A DNA stretch of 64,000 nt from Amphibalanus amphitrite (Eukaryota > Arthropoda > Thecostraca > Balanomorpha > Balanidae): positions 310,001 through 374,000 of the forward strand of contig NW_024881846.1 in assembly GCF_019059575.1 (NCBI RefSeq). Reading direction: 5' to 3'. Positions 20,718 to 33,262 of the stretch are shown piece by piece (the stretch's first letter is position 1; each line of letters opens with the position of its first letter). The position numbers and the translations under genes are program-made. The notes under the pieces were generated by a model, which did no database searches, was not told where the DNA came from, and was given only the letters and a program-made list of their open reading frames with translations.

Positions 20718-23211
20718 CCCGCGCCGGGCCGGTGCTCTGAGATTCCGCGCGGGGCGGGGGGTGTCTGAACACCCCCCGCCCCTTCTAACTCGGCTCCTGG
20801 GCAGAGGCGGCGGAAGGTATTTTGGGATGGGGGGGCACACCTGATCCTTCCCGGAACCTAGGGTACCCCCAAATCTAGTTTTCTCACCGGTTTTAGGCCA
20901 CTTTTTTCACCCCTTGGCCTTTACAACGAAAAATCGAAACGAAAACATTTGCAAAAAGTGAGATATCCCGTCTCATCTGAGTCAAGGAACTACCTTTTTG
21001 GTAACTTGGAATAAACGTTTAAAGCTTTCACACATGAGCTGTCAAATCAGGTATAGAGGGGGATTTTTTTACTTAAATAGGTATTGTCTTCCATTCAGCT
21101 TTTCTTTGAGGCCCACGGCCGCTAATATAGGGAGGACAAGCTGCCCCGACGGTTCCTGGCCCTATGAAACTTTGTGGGGGCAGCGCCTGCGCCCCCCACG
21201 GCCCCAGAGTTGTGGGGGCAGGCTACCCCCATGCTGCCCCCCGGCTCACGAGTCTATGCCGGCTGGCGTCTGGCAGAGTCGCGGGGAAAGGCCTGTGGCA
21301 CGCTCAGACGCGCTTCTGTGACGTCCGCATGCCGGGCCACTCGCGTTCCGTCCTACTCTTCCGGTTACCGGTAGCTCGTAGATAGCTGCTTGATTTCTGA
21401 GCATTATGTGTGGAGGGCGTTTGGTGGAAATGTATGATATTTAGAGAATGAATATGTGCTTACATGTTGTCACAGTCTTCTGCGTTAGAACGCTCCATAA
21501 TGAAGGTTGTTTCTGGTTAACATTTCGAAAAGGTAATAAATCTATGAAATTATGTTGGTAGATTTCCGATTTCGATTCCTCCGGTTGGAGGGCCTCAAAT
21601 ACCTACATTACGAGCCCTCCCCCCGCCGAAAAGTTGGAGGGGCTCAGCCCCCGCTAGCCCCTCCAGCCGGTTCCCGGGAACCGCCCCTCTGGTTCCCGCG
21701 CCACTGCGGCAAGTCCAGTTCAAATACGTGTAGCACGCTGTGGCTGTCACCGTGACTGTTGTTCGCGTTGAACAACTTGCTTCCTTTAAACCAATGACGT
21801 CATTAAAGTTAGCCAATTATTGGCTATTGCAAACCTTTTTGGTTGGTAACACTCGCACTGCAAAATGCTAGCCAATGTGATCAAAATATGTACGACGACA
21901 TTGACAACAATATCAATCCATTCCAAATTACTCGCTCTATTAACTTAAAAAGGTACTCAGCCAAACTGGCATATGTTCATGACGTAGTATGGAAGTATTG
22001 TGGTACTTCGTCGATAACAATTTGGGGGGGCAAAAAGATATGTTTGCACCCCCACCCTGGAAGATGGGGGGCGCCGTGCCCCCGCTGCCCCCCCGCTTCC
22101 GCCGCCACTGCTCCTGGGCCACGTAGCTACGCGCGGTAAGCGACAATCAAAAGAACGTCCAAAATAAGGACGAAAACACTTCGGGTCATTTTTTGGGTCA
22201 GGTCAAAGGTCAGGTCACCAGAGGTCACCAAAGGTAAAATGTTGACTATTTCAACATTTTGGAAACTGTCAACGGCTATCTCGGGAACCGATAGAGCTAC
22301 AGCGCCGAGGAAAAGCGCATTCGATAACCCTTTTACAGACCTTTCTGAGTAATGTTCTTAGATTTGACCTCAGGTCAACGGTTTAGCCTCCAGAGGGCAA
22401 AAACTCCAAAAATAACCGTTTTTACGAAAAATGTTTTTTCGGCAATAACTTTTGACTCAAAAGAGCCATGACATTACTTTTGCCAGCATCGTGTTCCTCT
22501 CGTCGAGACGCGTCGAATGAACTATAATTTGACTTTCAAAGGTCAACTTGAAAATTTGACCCCAGGTCAAGGTCATGACCTGACCGGAAAAGGTCATGTG
22601 GCTTATCAGTCGGTCCACAACGTCGAGCCAAACACACCTAAGGCGTTTTCAGCGCTCTAGCACGCCTCTAGCAGAAGTGATTAGCGAAAAACTGTTAGAT
22701 TCTGTTCGTGACCTGAGATGACCTCGGGGGACATAATCAGGGGTCACAGTTGCCATTTTTCGGTTCAGTGCGTCAATTTTACCTACATCTCGATGTTTGA
22801 GAGTGTCTAGAATGGCGTTCGTGCAAATCAGACGTTTTTCAATTTTCTCCCATTGACTTATAATGGAGAGGTCGCAAAATTGACCTGACCTTAGGTCACC
22901 GATATCAAAATTCTGAGATAAACATTTTATAGATAATGTTGCTCTTATCAATTGCTGAAAGTTTCAAGGCAATCGATCAATCGGTGTAGCTATGACGAGC
23001 ATTCTTTTTTTCTGAGGTGAGGTCACTTGGCGTGACCTGGTGACCTGACCTAAGGCGACCTGGGTCTAAAATTTTCATAACATGTGCGGAAAAGATGCCC
23101 GAACAGGTGTGCTAACTCAAAAACGGCGGCGCGGAGCGCCGCCGTTTTTGAGATATCTGCGAAAAACCGCGGGGGGGTGTTCAAACACCCCCCCCCCCGG
23201 CCCGGCGCGGG
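20718..23211 (+). mobile_element. TTAA element E3, interrupted by a hAT element
   Basis: Left end CCCGCGC-CGGGCCG after the TTAA shared with E2; right end CGGCCCGG-CGCGGG followed by TTGA, a mutated TTAA. The inner left word is CGGGGCG. The body resumes after the hAT insertion at 22119 and holds many AGGTCA half-sites. It ends with the hairpin GGCGGCGC-GGA-GCGCCGCC and a GGGGGTGTTC-type terminal hairpin. Confidence 0.82.
20802..22110. mobile_element. hAT-type non-autonomous element in E3
   Basis: 1309 bp with an exact 8-bp duplication CTCCTGGG at 20794-20801 and 22111-22118. Ends CAGAGGCGGCGGAAGG and GCTTCCGCCGCCACTG are imperfect inverted repeats. An 8-bp duplication with CAG...CTG ends is typical of hAT. 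No transposase frame. Its segment near 21140-21300 resembles 48690-48810. Confidence 0.88.
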
Positions 23212-23323
23212 TTGAAACTGAGTCCATCAAAGCCCGCCTCATTCATACCGATGTCATGTTCTTGTACGCACTCCTTCACCACCGTACCGACTGCGCTTAC
23301 CTGGTATCGATGTTTGGCCTTAA

Positions 23324-23415
23324 CCCTCGCCGGCACAGGGGGGGGGATGCAACCTTCCCACCCTCGGGGGGTTTGTTGTAACGGGGGGTTTGTTTGTTTG
23401 TTGGGGGGGGGGTGT
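23324..23415. mobile_element. Truncated TTAA-element end
   Basis: TTAA at 23320 is followed by CCCTCGCCGGCACAGGGGG and ATGCAACC, matching the single-word end of E2/E7. Similarity then stops in G-rich sequence (GGGG and TTTG runs to 23411). The rest of the element is absent. Confidence 0.75.
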
Positions 23416-23589
23416 GGTAATTTATTCAATGTATATTATCATTTCTCTTAGTAACTGAATTGAGTAAGCATACATAGTATTTGCACAGGCGCGTAACCAC
23501 CACTGGGGACACTGGGGACCGGTCCCCAGTAACTTTTGGGATACTGGGGACCGTCCCCAGTAAACCGACGACCTCCTGAATTTGCTTAA

Positions 23590-24056
23590 AGGGACCCTCC
23601 CACCTTCAAAAAAGTTAATGAATTGGCACGAAAGTGATGTCGCTCGGTTCAGAAAGAGCGAAAACGAATATCTACCAAATTTCATCGAAAAATATTCACC
23701 GGTTTTCAAGATATTAGACTTTTACTTTTGTTTACTTTTTGGGATCTCCGCTGTTCCTAGCGACTTTATTTGAAAGTGCGGCATTTGTTGCGCGCAAAGC
23801 AGCATATACCACCGCGTGCTACCAAACGTTTTAGTAAAAGATTTAAAAATCGTTAGATCTCCGCTGACGTCACAAATTCTAAGGGGGCATACCAATGCAC
23901 TAGCCCCTTAGAATCCGAAAACTGCAAGTTTGAAATTCCATATCTCCGAATTAAAGCATTTGTCGATGTTGTGAGTGCCCAAACCGGTATTTGCAGGCCA
24001 TGGCCACCAATTTGGCTATCTCAACTCAAAACTAATGTTAAGGTGGGAGTGTCCCT
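23590..24056. mobile_element. TTAA MITE, copy A (empty-site copy)
   Basis: 467 bp between TTAA at 23586 and 24057. Inverted ends AGGGACCCTCCCACCTT and AAGGTGGGAGTGTCCCT. Its internal TTAA at 24038-24041 is the unoccupied equivalent of the site where E9 sits in copy B (46939-48454). No coding capacity. Confidence 0.92.
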
Positions 24057-24361
24057 TTAAATAGCCAAATATTTTCTCTAAATCGACGTGAAGAGTAATA
24101 TGTAGTCAACGGAAGATAAAACTATGGATGTTTTGTTTAGCCAGCGCCCGGGTGGGCCTCTCAGCCAACCTCGCCACGGTGGGGGGGGGGGGGAGCTTTT
24201 GGCCACACCAGATTATCTCGGAAAGTAAGCAAGCTAGAAAGGCGCGGTGAAAAGCAACAGATAGCTCGCTCGCTACAGTATCTTTCAGAATTAGGTACCT
24301 ATGTAATTTTTGATCAGGCGATCGCTGAGGTCTTTGTAGGTCACCAAAAGTAAAATTTTAA

Positions 24362-26176
24362 CCCTCGCCCCGTTGGGGGGGCATTTTGGCCCCCCTGTGG
24401 TTTTTCCTGAATAGCAAGAAAACGGCGGCGCGCAGCGCCGCCAAATTTTCAGTACCTTTCCGGACATCAATTTGACACCTTCACACCAAATTTCAAGTCT
24501 TAGGTCACCTTAGGTCAGGAGTTACTGAGGTTAAACTGAGGTCATGTTCGAGCAAAAATGAGCAAAAAACATGCAATCTTGAAACGCTCACCAAATCTAC
24601 AGTTATCAAGTAATTTCAAAGTTCTTTATATGGTCTAATAGACAAAAAGCGGCGCTACAAAACTGCTATCTCGGTTTTTCAAAATTTTGGGTTTTTGACC
24701 CAAAAAAATTCAAAAAATTGATTTTTTTAGAAAAACTAAAAAAAATCCAAAATTTTTCCGAATTTCGAAAAAACAGGAATATATGTGATAGTCCCTGCGC
24801 TCTTCTATATACATACCAAATTTCAGATCGATATCTCGTTTTTTGGCCAAGTTATAGCGAAAAAACTGTTCAAAAATGATGACGTCAAATTTTTGAACTC
24901 AATTTTTAGCGATTCTAGACCTCGTACGGCAAAACAAAGACCACCATTGAACTCCCCGTGACGAGCTGCATCGATTCGATACCCATTTTATGCAAAAATA
25001 TCAACTTTGAAATTTGACCTTATTTGACCTGACCTTGACCTGACCTTGACCTGAACTTGACTAAAACGTGACCTAAGCTGGCCCCAAAGGCTGCCTGACC
25101 CACATAATCGCATTTGTCATGTAAAATGGACCATAAAACATGTATCACACGACACTTTCATATTGTGACCCCCCAGTGACCTGATCTCAGTGACCTGACC
25201 TGGTATCAGTGACCTCAACTAGCAAAATATGTGTTTGAAGAACATTTCCCCATCGATGATTTTCAATGAAATGCATTTTACTCGATTTTACAACGCATTT
25301 CTTGAAATGCCTGTAAACGGTGAAAATTGGACCTTTGACCTGACCTGTGACGTCATCGGTTTGACCTAGGTCAATAAAATTGGGTCACAAGGTAGTTCCC
25401 TGATAGGGCTATCCAACACCGTTTGCCGCTTGTCGCTACGTTGCGTGGTTCTCGAGATCTTAGGGGGGGGGCCAAAATGGCCCCCCCCCAACGGGGCGCG
25501 TTGCTCGGCAGAGCCCAACGGGGCAACGACCTTTGCTCCCAATTTGGACAACTTTTCACAAACCGGTGCATAAGTCAGGAACCAAATAGGTAGAGCTGCA
25601 GTGCTGCTGCTGCTGGAAAGCGCATTCGATAGCTCTTTCAAAGGCCTTTCTGAGTAATGTTCTCAGATTTTACCTAGGGTCAACGGTTTAGCTTCCAGGT
25701 TGGCGTTTTTGCGGAAAAGGTTTTTGTATCATAACTTTTGACTTGAAACTTGTATGAGTTATGACGCTGATTTTACCGGCATCGCGTTCGTTTCGTCGAG
25801 ACGGGTGGAATGAACTAGGTAAGTAGGTATAAGTTGACCTGAATGATCAACTTGAAAATTTGACCCCTGGTCTAGGTCACGAAAAAGGTCATGTTGCATG
25901 TCATTCAATAGTTATTGTTGAGCTGAACAAATTCATGGTGTTCTAAGCGCTCTATCACTTGTTTCTACCTAAAGTTATGGTTAAAAACTGTTGGAGATGT
26001 TTCATGACCTGAGATGACCACAGGGGCATAGAAGGGGTCATAGGTGCAATTTTCCGATTCATTTTGTCATGTTTACCTGTGTCACGTGGTTTGAATGTGT
26101 TTTCGGCCAAAAGAAAAGCATTTCAATTTTCTCCCAATGACTTATAATGGATGTCGCAAAATTGACCTGACATTTT
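24362..26176 (-). mobile_element. TTAA element E4 plus truncated relative
   Basis: TTAA at 24358, then CCCTCGC-CCCGTTG-GGGG. The double-word end is at 25480-25524 (CAACGGG twice), where the element stops short of its final GGGTTAA and joins another TTAA-type body (25525-26176) resembling E3. It has the GGCGGCGCGCAGCGCCGCC hairpin near 24424 and TGACGTCA near 25350. E4 is the uninterrupted relative of E6. Confidence 0.82.
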
Positions 26177-26178
26177 GC

Positions 26179-26220
26179 GTCCCCGTAGCTCAGTTGGTAG
26201 AGCGTTGGACTCCGCTTGGT
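26179..26220 (+). pseudogene. tRNA-derived 5' fragment
   Basis: GTCCCCGTAGCTCAGTTGGT and then AGAGCG resemble a tRNA acceptor strand, D arm and A box. The anticodon arm does not fold and no GGTTCRA B box follows. Either a broken tRNA or the head of a tRNA-derived SINE. Confidence 0.6.
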
Positions 26221-26559
26221 GAGAGCACGCGTTCCCATGACGTTCTTTGAACAGATTTCATTAATCATTTCACGTGAAATTTCACGTGGAATCGGAAGTC
26301 AAGCCGTTCTTTACCGATTCCACGCGGAATTTCACGTGAAATCCCGCGGAATTCCACGTGAAATACGGCAATTGGAAAAGCTTGTCCCGAGCGCTTTTTT
26401 AAGATGGCGACGCCCAGTGGAGGAGGGAATGTGAATGTGTGCGTATGATATGGACTGGTTTTGCGGAATAGGTTACTAAAATGTTAGGTACCGTTTTTGC
26501 CAAAAACCTTTTTAGGGATTGCTTCCGCTGTTACTAACCAGCAAACTGGTCTGGAAATA
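26221..26559. repeat. Cluster of TTTCACGTGAAA-type palindromes
   Basis: 26262-26366 carries several CACGTG cores in ATTTCACGTGAAAT-like palindromes. Two of them lie in an imperfect hairpin around GGAATCGG...CCGATTCC. Related palindromes recur at about 27930-28010 beyond E5. No gene is seen in the remainder. Confidence 0.6.
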
Positions 26560-26563
26560 TTAA

Positions 26564-27751
26564 CCCGCGCCCTGGTGTGGGTCTGAGCCACCTTCGCCCT
26601 GGTGGGGGGGGGGCCAAAATGACCCCCCCCGTCTAACTCGAAAACGAAGAGGGCTAGGAAGACGCGGAAAAAAGCAAACGAAAGCCCATAACAAGTACGT
26701 TCGAAAGTATTTCGGTCATTTTTTCGCTAAGGTCAATATTGAGGTCGCTAGAGGTCATCATAGGTCAAATTTCAGTGTTTTCGGTGTTGCCGGACATATT
26801 CCGCTGTAGCCCGGAAACTAGAAGAGCTAGAGAGCCGCGGAAAAAAGCAATCGATAGCTCTTTTCAAGCTCTTTCGCCAAGGTTCGTCAGATTTGACCTC
26901 AGCTCAACGGTTTGGCCTACAGAGGTCATGCAAGGTCAACTTGGCAAATTTCGTTGAAAATGTTTTTAACTATAGCATGCATTCACGAGAAAATAGAGAA
27001 ACGATTCATGCACCATCGTGCTTGGCTCGTCGAGACGCGTCGAATGATATATAGTTTGACCTCGAAAGGTCATTTTGAAAATTTGACCTCAGGTCAAGGT
27101 CATGACCTTACCGAAATAGGTCATGCTGCATATCATTCGATCCGCATTGACGAGACAAACACGATAAACGTCGAACGGAGTCTCTATCTCTATTCAATAA
27201 CAAGTAAGTGCAGAAAAACCGCTGGTGACCTCTGGTGACCAGGGAGATGACCTAGCGTGACCTCAGCGAGGTCACAAGCAAATGGTTTCACATGGGCTGT
27301 GATTTGCTGACCCAAGACACTTCAATAACGAAATATAGGAACAATCACGCCCGATTTAGCTGAAAAACAACTACTTTTCGATTCTCCCATTGACTTATAA
27401 TGGGGAGCAGCGATGACCTGACCTGACCTTAGGTCACATTTATAAAAAATCCGAGATAGCCATTTTGTAGAGCTGGGTGACATCTTCAAGTACTGTAAAT
27501 TTTACATCGATCGGATAAAAGCTGTGCCTTTGAGAGAGCTTTGAACTTTTTTAGAGGTGGTGTCAGTTTTGGTGACCTTGTGACCTGACCTGACCTGACC
27601 CGAACCCCCAAAAAAAGGACATGATGTAAAAATGTTGAATAAACAGCTATACAAAGTTTCAGGGCGCTAACTCAAGTGGTTTCTGAGTTATCGCTGAAAA
27701 ACCACAGGGGGGGGCCAAAATGGCCCCCCCCCCCCCCCACCAGGGCGAAGG
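26564..27751 (+). mobile_element. TTAA element E5
   Basis: 1188 bp between TTAA at 26560 and 27752. Left end CCCGCGC-CCTGGTG with a second CCTGGTG after CCTTCGC; right end CACCAGG-GCGAAGG. Both hairpins read GGGGCCAAAATG...CCCC. Body rich in TGACCT half-sites with a CGTCGAATGATATA motif near 27040. Confidence 0.9.
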
Positions 27752-27755
27752 TTAA

Positions 27756-29436
27756 CCGGTAGGTATTCTTACAAGCTGTGTGCACACCAGAGACTTTTCT
27801 ATAAAAACTCCATCTGCCTCTTATCACTTAAGATGCATCATGTAACTTACCGACAATACAAGCAACGCTAAGTTCAATGCATGTTTCACAAATCTGGGCA
27901 TATTACATTTATGAAGCCTCTGCGACAATTACGCCGTGAAATTCCCGTGCGGTCGGCAAAGAACGCATCAGCTGACTGAGCCGTAAAATTTCACGTGAAA
28001 TTTCCGTGCAAGCCTTAGCCTCCCCGTATGGTTGCGGTTGGTGGCAGGCCGTAGCCAGGCGAAGTCAGTGAGGGGACCGGCCGTGCGTGGCTATGTGCGC
28101 ACGTTAAATTTTGGACTCTAAATTCTGCCATAGAACTGGAATTGCGCGATCGGAGGGTAGAGGGCAGGGTCACCGCAACAGCTTCGCTTAGCGGTGGCTC
28201 TGTCCTTGTGAGTCCTTCCTATCAGAGGGTTCGGACTAATTTTTTTTTTAAACATTAGGTCCCCGATGTGAAAACTTTGAGATATATGAATTGTTCATAC
28301 TGATTTCCTCATGCAAAAGCTCGAGTTTCAAACTTCTGGGATAAAACTGTAGGAATGACAGAGTCACAAAGTTTTTTGGAGGCATGGCTACTTTACTTTA
28401 CCTGGTGACCTGACCTTAGGTGACCTGGTGTCAAAATTTTCACACATGATGCGAAATTGAGGTATCATAAGCCATACCAAATTTCGCGGCGGTGCGCGCC
28501 GCGGTTTTCCTTACACGCGCAAAAAAAAACTGGCGGGTGTGGCCAGAAACACCCCCTCCCCCCCCCCCCCACTTGGGCGAAGGCTGATCCTGAAATATAA
28601 TATTTGGTCTTCGCGGCCCTCCATGTGGTCCCCAGTAACTTCAGAATCGTGGTTACGCGCCTGTATTTGCATGATTCACTAAGCTCATTACAAGTACTAG
28701 GAGATGGAAATACTGATTATCGAGGGCCTTGAGTCAGCTGGAAATGTTTTGAGGAGGCTGTGGGTGCTTTAAGGAGGCAGGGGGTGCTGAGCTCAGGATT
28801 GGGGGTGCTTGAGCACCCACAAAGAGATATAAAGTTACACTTATGGCTCCGATCATGCAAATGTATATAAAAAAGTTTCAATGCCGATTTCATAGTCATC
28901 CCTCGGCTCGAACCGCGTTAGAATTAAACGTTCTTCAAATGTTTTATTCTTGGCGGTTCAGAATAAAACGTCTTTATCATGGATGCGTTTCTATCCTATC
29001 CCGCCTCACTTTCATTCATCGCATTCCTCATGCGCTTTAAGAATATCGGTAAGTAGATATTGACTCGTTTCGACTTTTATCGATGTTCGAATCTCGCAAA
29101 AACACATCAATAGGTTTCAAAATACGAGGCGGCACAAGTGTTCTTCATCCACATCACCGTCTTCACGTCTCTGCCGTCTTTTTCGGTCGTCGGCCGTCGC
29201 CGTCGCTATCGTCGTATGCCGTGTCCGGCGGCAGCTGGGCGAGTTTCCGCCCTGTTCAGCTAACGAGCCGCCCGGCCCGGTCCGCCACAGACTCCCATCC
29301 ATGTTTAATGCGCCGCGATCGTCGGTGACACGCCACCAGCGCCACAGCCGCCGCCGGCGCCGCCACAGTCGGCTACCAACGTCCCATCGCGCCGGACTCA
29401 GAACGGGATGCACGCCTCTGAACAGGAGACACATAA
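27756..29436. other. Intergenic with a truncated TTAA-type end
   Basis: About 28250-28586 is the single-word half of a TTAA-type element (half-sites, GGTGACCTGACC, a C-run, then CACTTGGGCGAAGGCTGA as a mutated end); its other half is missing. 29140-29400 is G+C-rich, with a GAACGGGATGCACGCCTCTG fragment of the 32862 array next to E6. No gene recognised. Confidence 0.55.
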
Positions 29437-29891
29437 CCCGCGCCCTGATGGGGGGGCCATTTTGCCCCCCCCCCCGTGGTTTTTCTTAAATAGCGAGAAA
29501 ACGGCGGCGCGCAGCGCCGCCAAATTCTGGGTACCTTACCGGGCATCAATTTGACACCTTCACACAAAATTTCAAGTCACAGGTCACCTCGGGTCAGGAG
29601 TTATTGAGGTCAAACTGAGGTCATGTTCGAGTAAAAATGAGCAAAAAACATGACATCTTAAAACGCTCCCCAATTCTACAGTTAATAAGCAATTTTAAAG
29701 TTCTTTAAGTGGTTGTGTAGAGAAAAGACGGCGATACAAAACTGCCATCTCGGAGTTTTGAATTTTTGGATTTTTGGCCCCCAAAAATAAAAAAATTGAT
29801 TTTTTAGAAAAACTCAAAAAATTTCCGCATTTTTTTTTCGAATTTCGAAAAAAACGGAATATATGTGGTAGTCCCTATGATCTTCGATATA

Positions 29892-30691
29892 CCGGGTGGC
29901 CCAGAAAAAACGTTCCCAATTTTAAATCAATATTTCTCAGAAAGTGATGAAGATACAACATTGAAACTTCCAGTAGTCAATGCGACATATGTTTTCAGTG
30001 AATGGTACGATTTTTATGTTATTCGGTCAATTACTTTTTGAACGGTTCGTGTTTCTAGCATGCCATGTAAAAATCACTTTTTTGCTCTGATGTTTACCAA
30101 AAATGTGAGTGAACGGGCCACTTCCATCTCGGCACCACGGCCTACAGCCATGACTGCTACTGGCAGCTAGTCTCATTGGTGGTTCAGGCCTCAGGGTGAC
30201 ACATTCCATCTAGCTTTTTTCCTTATTCGGTCGATTTATTATTTGATCTTCTTGAAGGGAGGGCGATCAGCAGTAACCCATGCACCGTGCCACTCCTTCG
30301 CCTCGAAACAGGACTTGTGTTGAAACGAATGGCATCCATTAACACAACTTTGGCTTAGTATTTGAATATTTGGCACATAAGTGTGACAAAAATATATAAA
30401 ATAGCAACACACGTGCTGGTATCATTCAAACCGTTTTTTTTTTATTTTTTTTCTAACATGGTACGTCTAAGTCAATAATTACTTCCGTTCAACAACGGCA
30501 AAAAAAGCAAAAACGTCTTACTTGATTCAACATAAGATTGCTGGCTTGAAAATGATGGTACAGTGTTATAATTTGGCATACCAATGCGCAAAGAAGTGAC
30601 GCAAACTTGATGAAAATTTTGCCTCGTTATTTGCACTCGAATTTGAGATATTGGCCTCCAAAGTTCGGAACGTTTTTTTTGGGCCACCCGG
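29892..30691. mobile_element. Mariner-type non-autonomous element
   Basis: 800 bp, TA on both sides. Inverted ends CCGGGTGGCCCAGAAAAAA and TTTTTTTTGGGCCACCCGG. No transposase domain. The homologous E4 position near 24810 (CTTCTATATACATACC) lacks it, which gives an empty site and confirms a TA target duplication. Confidence 0.92.
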
Positions 30692-31033
30692 TACATACCA
30701 AATTTCAGATCGATATCTCTTTTTTTGGCCAAGTTATAGCGAAAAAACTGTTAAAAATTGATGACGTCAAATTTTTTTAACTCAATTTTTAGCAATTCTA
30801 GACCACGTAGCGCAAAACGGAGACCACCATTGAACTCCCCGTGACGAGCTGCGTCGAATCGATACCCATTTTATGCAAAAATATCAACTTTAAAATTTGA
30901 CCTCATTTGACCTGACCTTGACCTGACCTTAACCAAAACATAATCTGAACCGACCCCGAGGGCTGTCTATCCCTCATAATCGCATTTGGCATATAAAATG
31001 GACCATAAAACATGCATCACATAATATTTTTAA

Positions 31034-32480
31034 CCCTCGCCGGCACAGGCCATTTTGAGTCCTTCGACGGCACAAGGGTACTTGTACTAGTTGGTACGAC
31101 CCCCCCCCTCGCGTTTGGCCCCTGATCGAGCTAGAGCTTCGCGGAAAAAAACGAGCGTGTTGCCCGTCACGAGAGGAAGCCGATGATACCCAAGTTTAAG
31201 GTCCTAGGTCATCGGGTGACCTTCCAGGTCAGGTCAATGACCCGAAAACCGGGAAAATCGGGAACAGTTAGAAAGTCGTAAAGTGTGGCTGCTATATGTT
31301 TTTTCGGGGTGCTGATCACGAATATCGTGTTAGTTTTGATCAGAGATGATGTCTTTAAGCATTTAGACCAGGTCGGGTCAGGTCAGGTCAGGTCAACCAG
31401 TACCCAGCCAGCAATTCGCTTGGGCTAAACTATGGCAAACGTCGGGCAGCTTGGGCTTAGCTTGGGTTTTCCCACTTAGATAAAAACCAATGCATTTTTT
31501 ACTTGGGCTGAGCTTGGGCATGCCGCAGCTATGCCCCAGTGTGACCAGCTGCAGCTCAGCCCGTCATCCGCCCGCGCATCCAAAGCAGGCTCAACTTGGG
31601 CGGAGCGCGGGCTGATTAAGCTGGCTGTCTCCTTTGGCTAACTGCAGTAAAGCCAGAGTTTAGCCATGCTTGATCGGCTGTTCACGCATGCGCATTTCTA
31701 CGCCAGTCACGTTTTGGTCGGGCTTACATCGGGCTACCGCCAATGGTCGCTCAACTAGGGCTTAACTACGGTTGTCCGGAGCTCGCAGAGCGGGCATACC
31801 TCCGGCAGAGCATGGGCTTTAGTCGGCGTTTTTGTGTCATACGCCGACTTTAGCCCAAGCCCTAGCCGACTTTAGCCCGACTAAAATCTCGGGCAAGCCG
31901 CACTTTAGCCTGCTTGGGCCCGGAGTGAAATTGCTGGCTGGGTAGGGGTTGTGACGGGTATTCGTAATACGTGTCAACCGCCTCGGACAGCTTCGTAACA
32001 TGTTACGAAGGCACCAAAACTACTTCGTAAATGTTCAAATGGTTGCTAAATTCGAATTCAGCTCCAAAAACTAGCCTAGAAACATGTAAAACTCGAAAAA
32101 GTGAACCGAGGTCACCCGAGGTCACCAAAGGTCAGTGACCTGACCTGACCTTCAGGTGACCTTGACACCCACCCTAATGTATGGGAGCAACATCAAATCA
32201 CATGTTTGAACGTTAGAAACCACGAAAAGCTTGCAAACGCGCGGCTAATGCGAGCCGACATGCGCCGAACCGCGATTTCGGCCAAACATGGTCACAGAAA
32301 AGAGGTCACAGGTCAAAGGTCATTGGGGTCAGGGTCATGAAATTTTCAGGGTAGGTGTAAAATTGATCAATGCGAGGGTACTGAAAGTTTCGTCGCGATC
32401 GGCCGCTTTTTACGCGAGTTATTCGCGAAAAAACCTTAGGGGGGGGGGTTGCATCAACCCCCACCCTGTGCCGGCGAGGG
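31034..32480 (+). mobile_element. TTAA element E7, nested in E6
   Basis: 1447 bp between TTAA at 31030 and 32481. Left end CCCTCGC-CGGCACA with a second CGGCACA; right end TGTGCCG-GCGAGGG. The body has AGGTCA arrays near 31375 and 32120. It contains the MITE 31403-31942; E2 is its internally deleted relative. Confidence 0.92.
31403..31942. mobile_element. TA-flanked MITE rich in CTTGGGC, nested in E7
   Basis: 540 bp flanked by TA. Inverted ends CCCAGCCAGCAATT and AATTGCTGGCTGGG. Inside, GCTTGGGCT-type motifs and their complements recur many times. No coding capacity; superfamily uncertain beyond the TA target. Confidence 0.85.
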
Positions 32481-32861
32481 TTAATTTGTGACCCTCAGTG
32501 ACCTGACCTCTGTGACCTGACCTGGTATCAGTGACCTCAAATAGCAAAATATGTGTTTGACAAACATTTCCCCATCGATGATTTTCAATGAAATGCATTT
32601 TACTCGATTTTACAACGCATTTCTTGAAATGCCTGTAAACGGTGAAAATTCGACCTTTGACCTGACCTGTGACGTCATCGGTTTGACCTAGGTCAATGAA
32701 ATTCGGTCACAAGGTAGTTCCCCAATGGGGCTATCCAACGCCGTTTGCCGCTTGTCGCTATCTTGCGTGGTTCTCGAGATCTTAGGGGGGGGGCCAAAAT
32801 CTCCCCCCCCACCCCATCAGACCGCGCGTTGCTCGGCAGACCCCATCAGGGCGCGGGGTAA

Positions 32862-33262
32862 CTCAGAACCGGGATGCATGCGTTCCTCTGAACCGCGATA
32901 CACAACTTGGAACCGCGACACATGTCTCTGAACTGGGACAGAAGTCAGAAGTCGGAATCGGGATAAATGACTTGGAGCCGGGACACAGATCTTCCTCTGA
33001 ACCAAGAAGGATAGGTAACTTGGAGTCTGGAGATATAACTCTGAACCGAGAAGCATTCTTCTGAATCGGGACGCGTTCTTCTGGACCGGGAATGGGATAC
33101 ATAACTTTATACTAGGACACATTCTCGAAACCGGGACACAACTCGAAACCAGTTAACACATCTAAACCAGGGTATACCTACTTATATTGGAACCGAAACA
33201 TATGGCTCGGAACGGCAGCACGTACTTCGGAACCGGGGCATGTACTCGTATGTATGTATGTA
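32862..33262. repeat. Degenerate GAACCGGGACACA minisatellite
   Basis: Irregular units of about 15-40 bp around CTCTGAACCGGGACACATAA. Pieces also lie left of E6 (29399-29432) and right of the Tc1-like element (38018-38105), so E6 and the Tc1-like element both appear to interrupt one older array. Confidence 0.7.

Larger units (their letters stand above)
29437..32857 (-). mobile_element. TTAA element E6, carrying nested insertions
   Basis: Ends CCCGCGC-CCTGATG (preceded by ATAA) and CATCAGG-GCGCGGG (followed by GTAA), so the TTAA sites are mutated. The word CATCAG(G) appears twice at the right end. The body is homologous to E4 but holds the mariner-type element 29892-30691 and E7, itself holding another MITE. 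The GGCGGCGCGCAGCGCCGCC hairpin lies near 29503. Confidence 0.85.

Noticed and set aside
23324..23415. G-rich run as a functional G-quadruplex or telomere-like repeat
   Set aside because: It is the homopolymer part of a truncated TTAA-element end; G-run lengths vary between copies and may include sequencing error.
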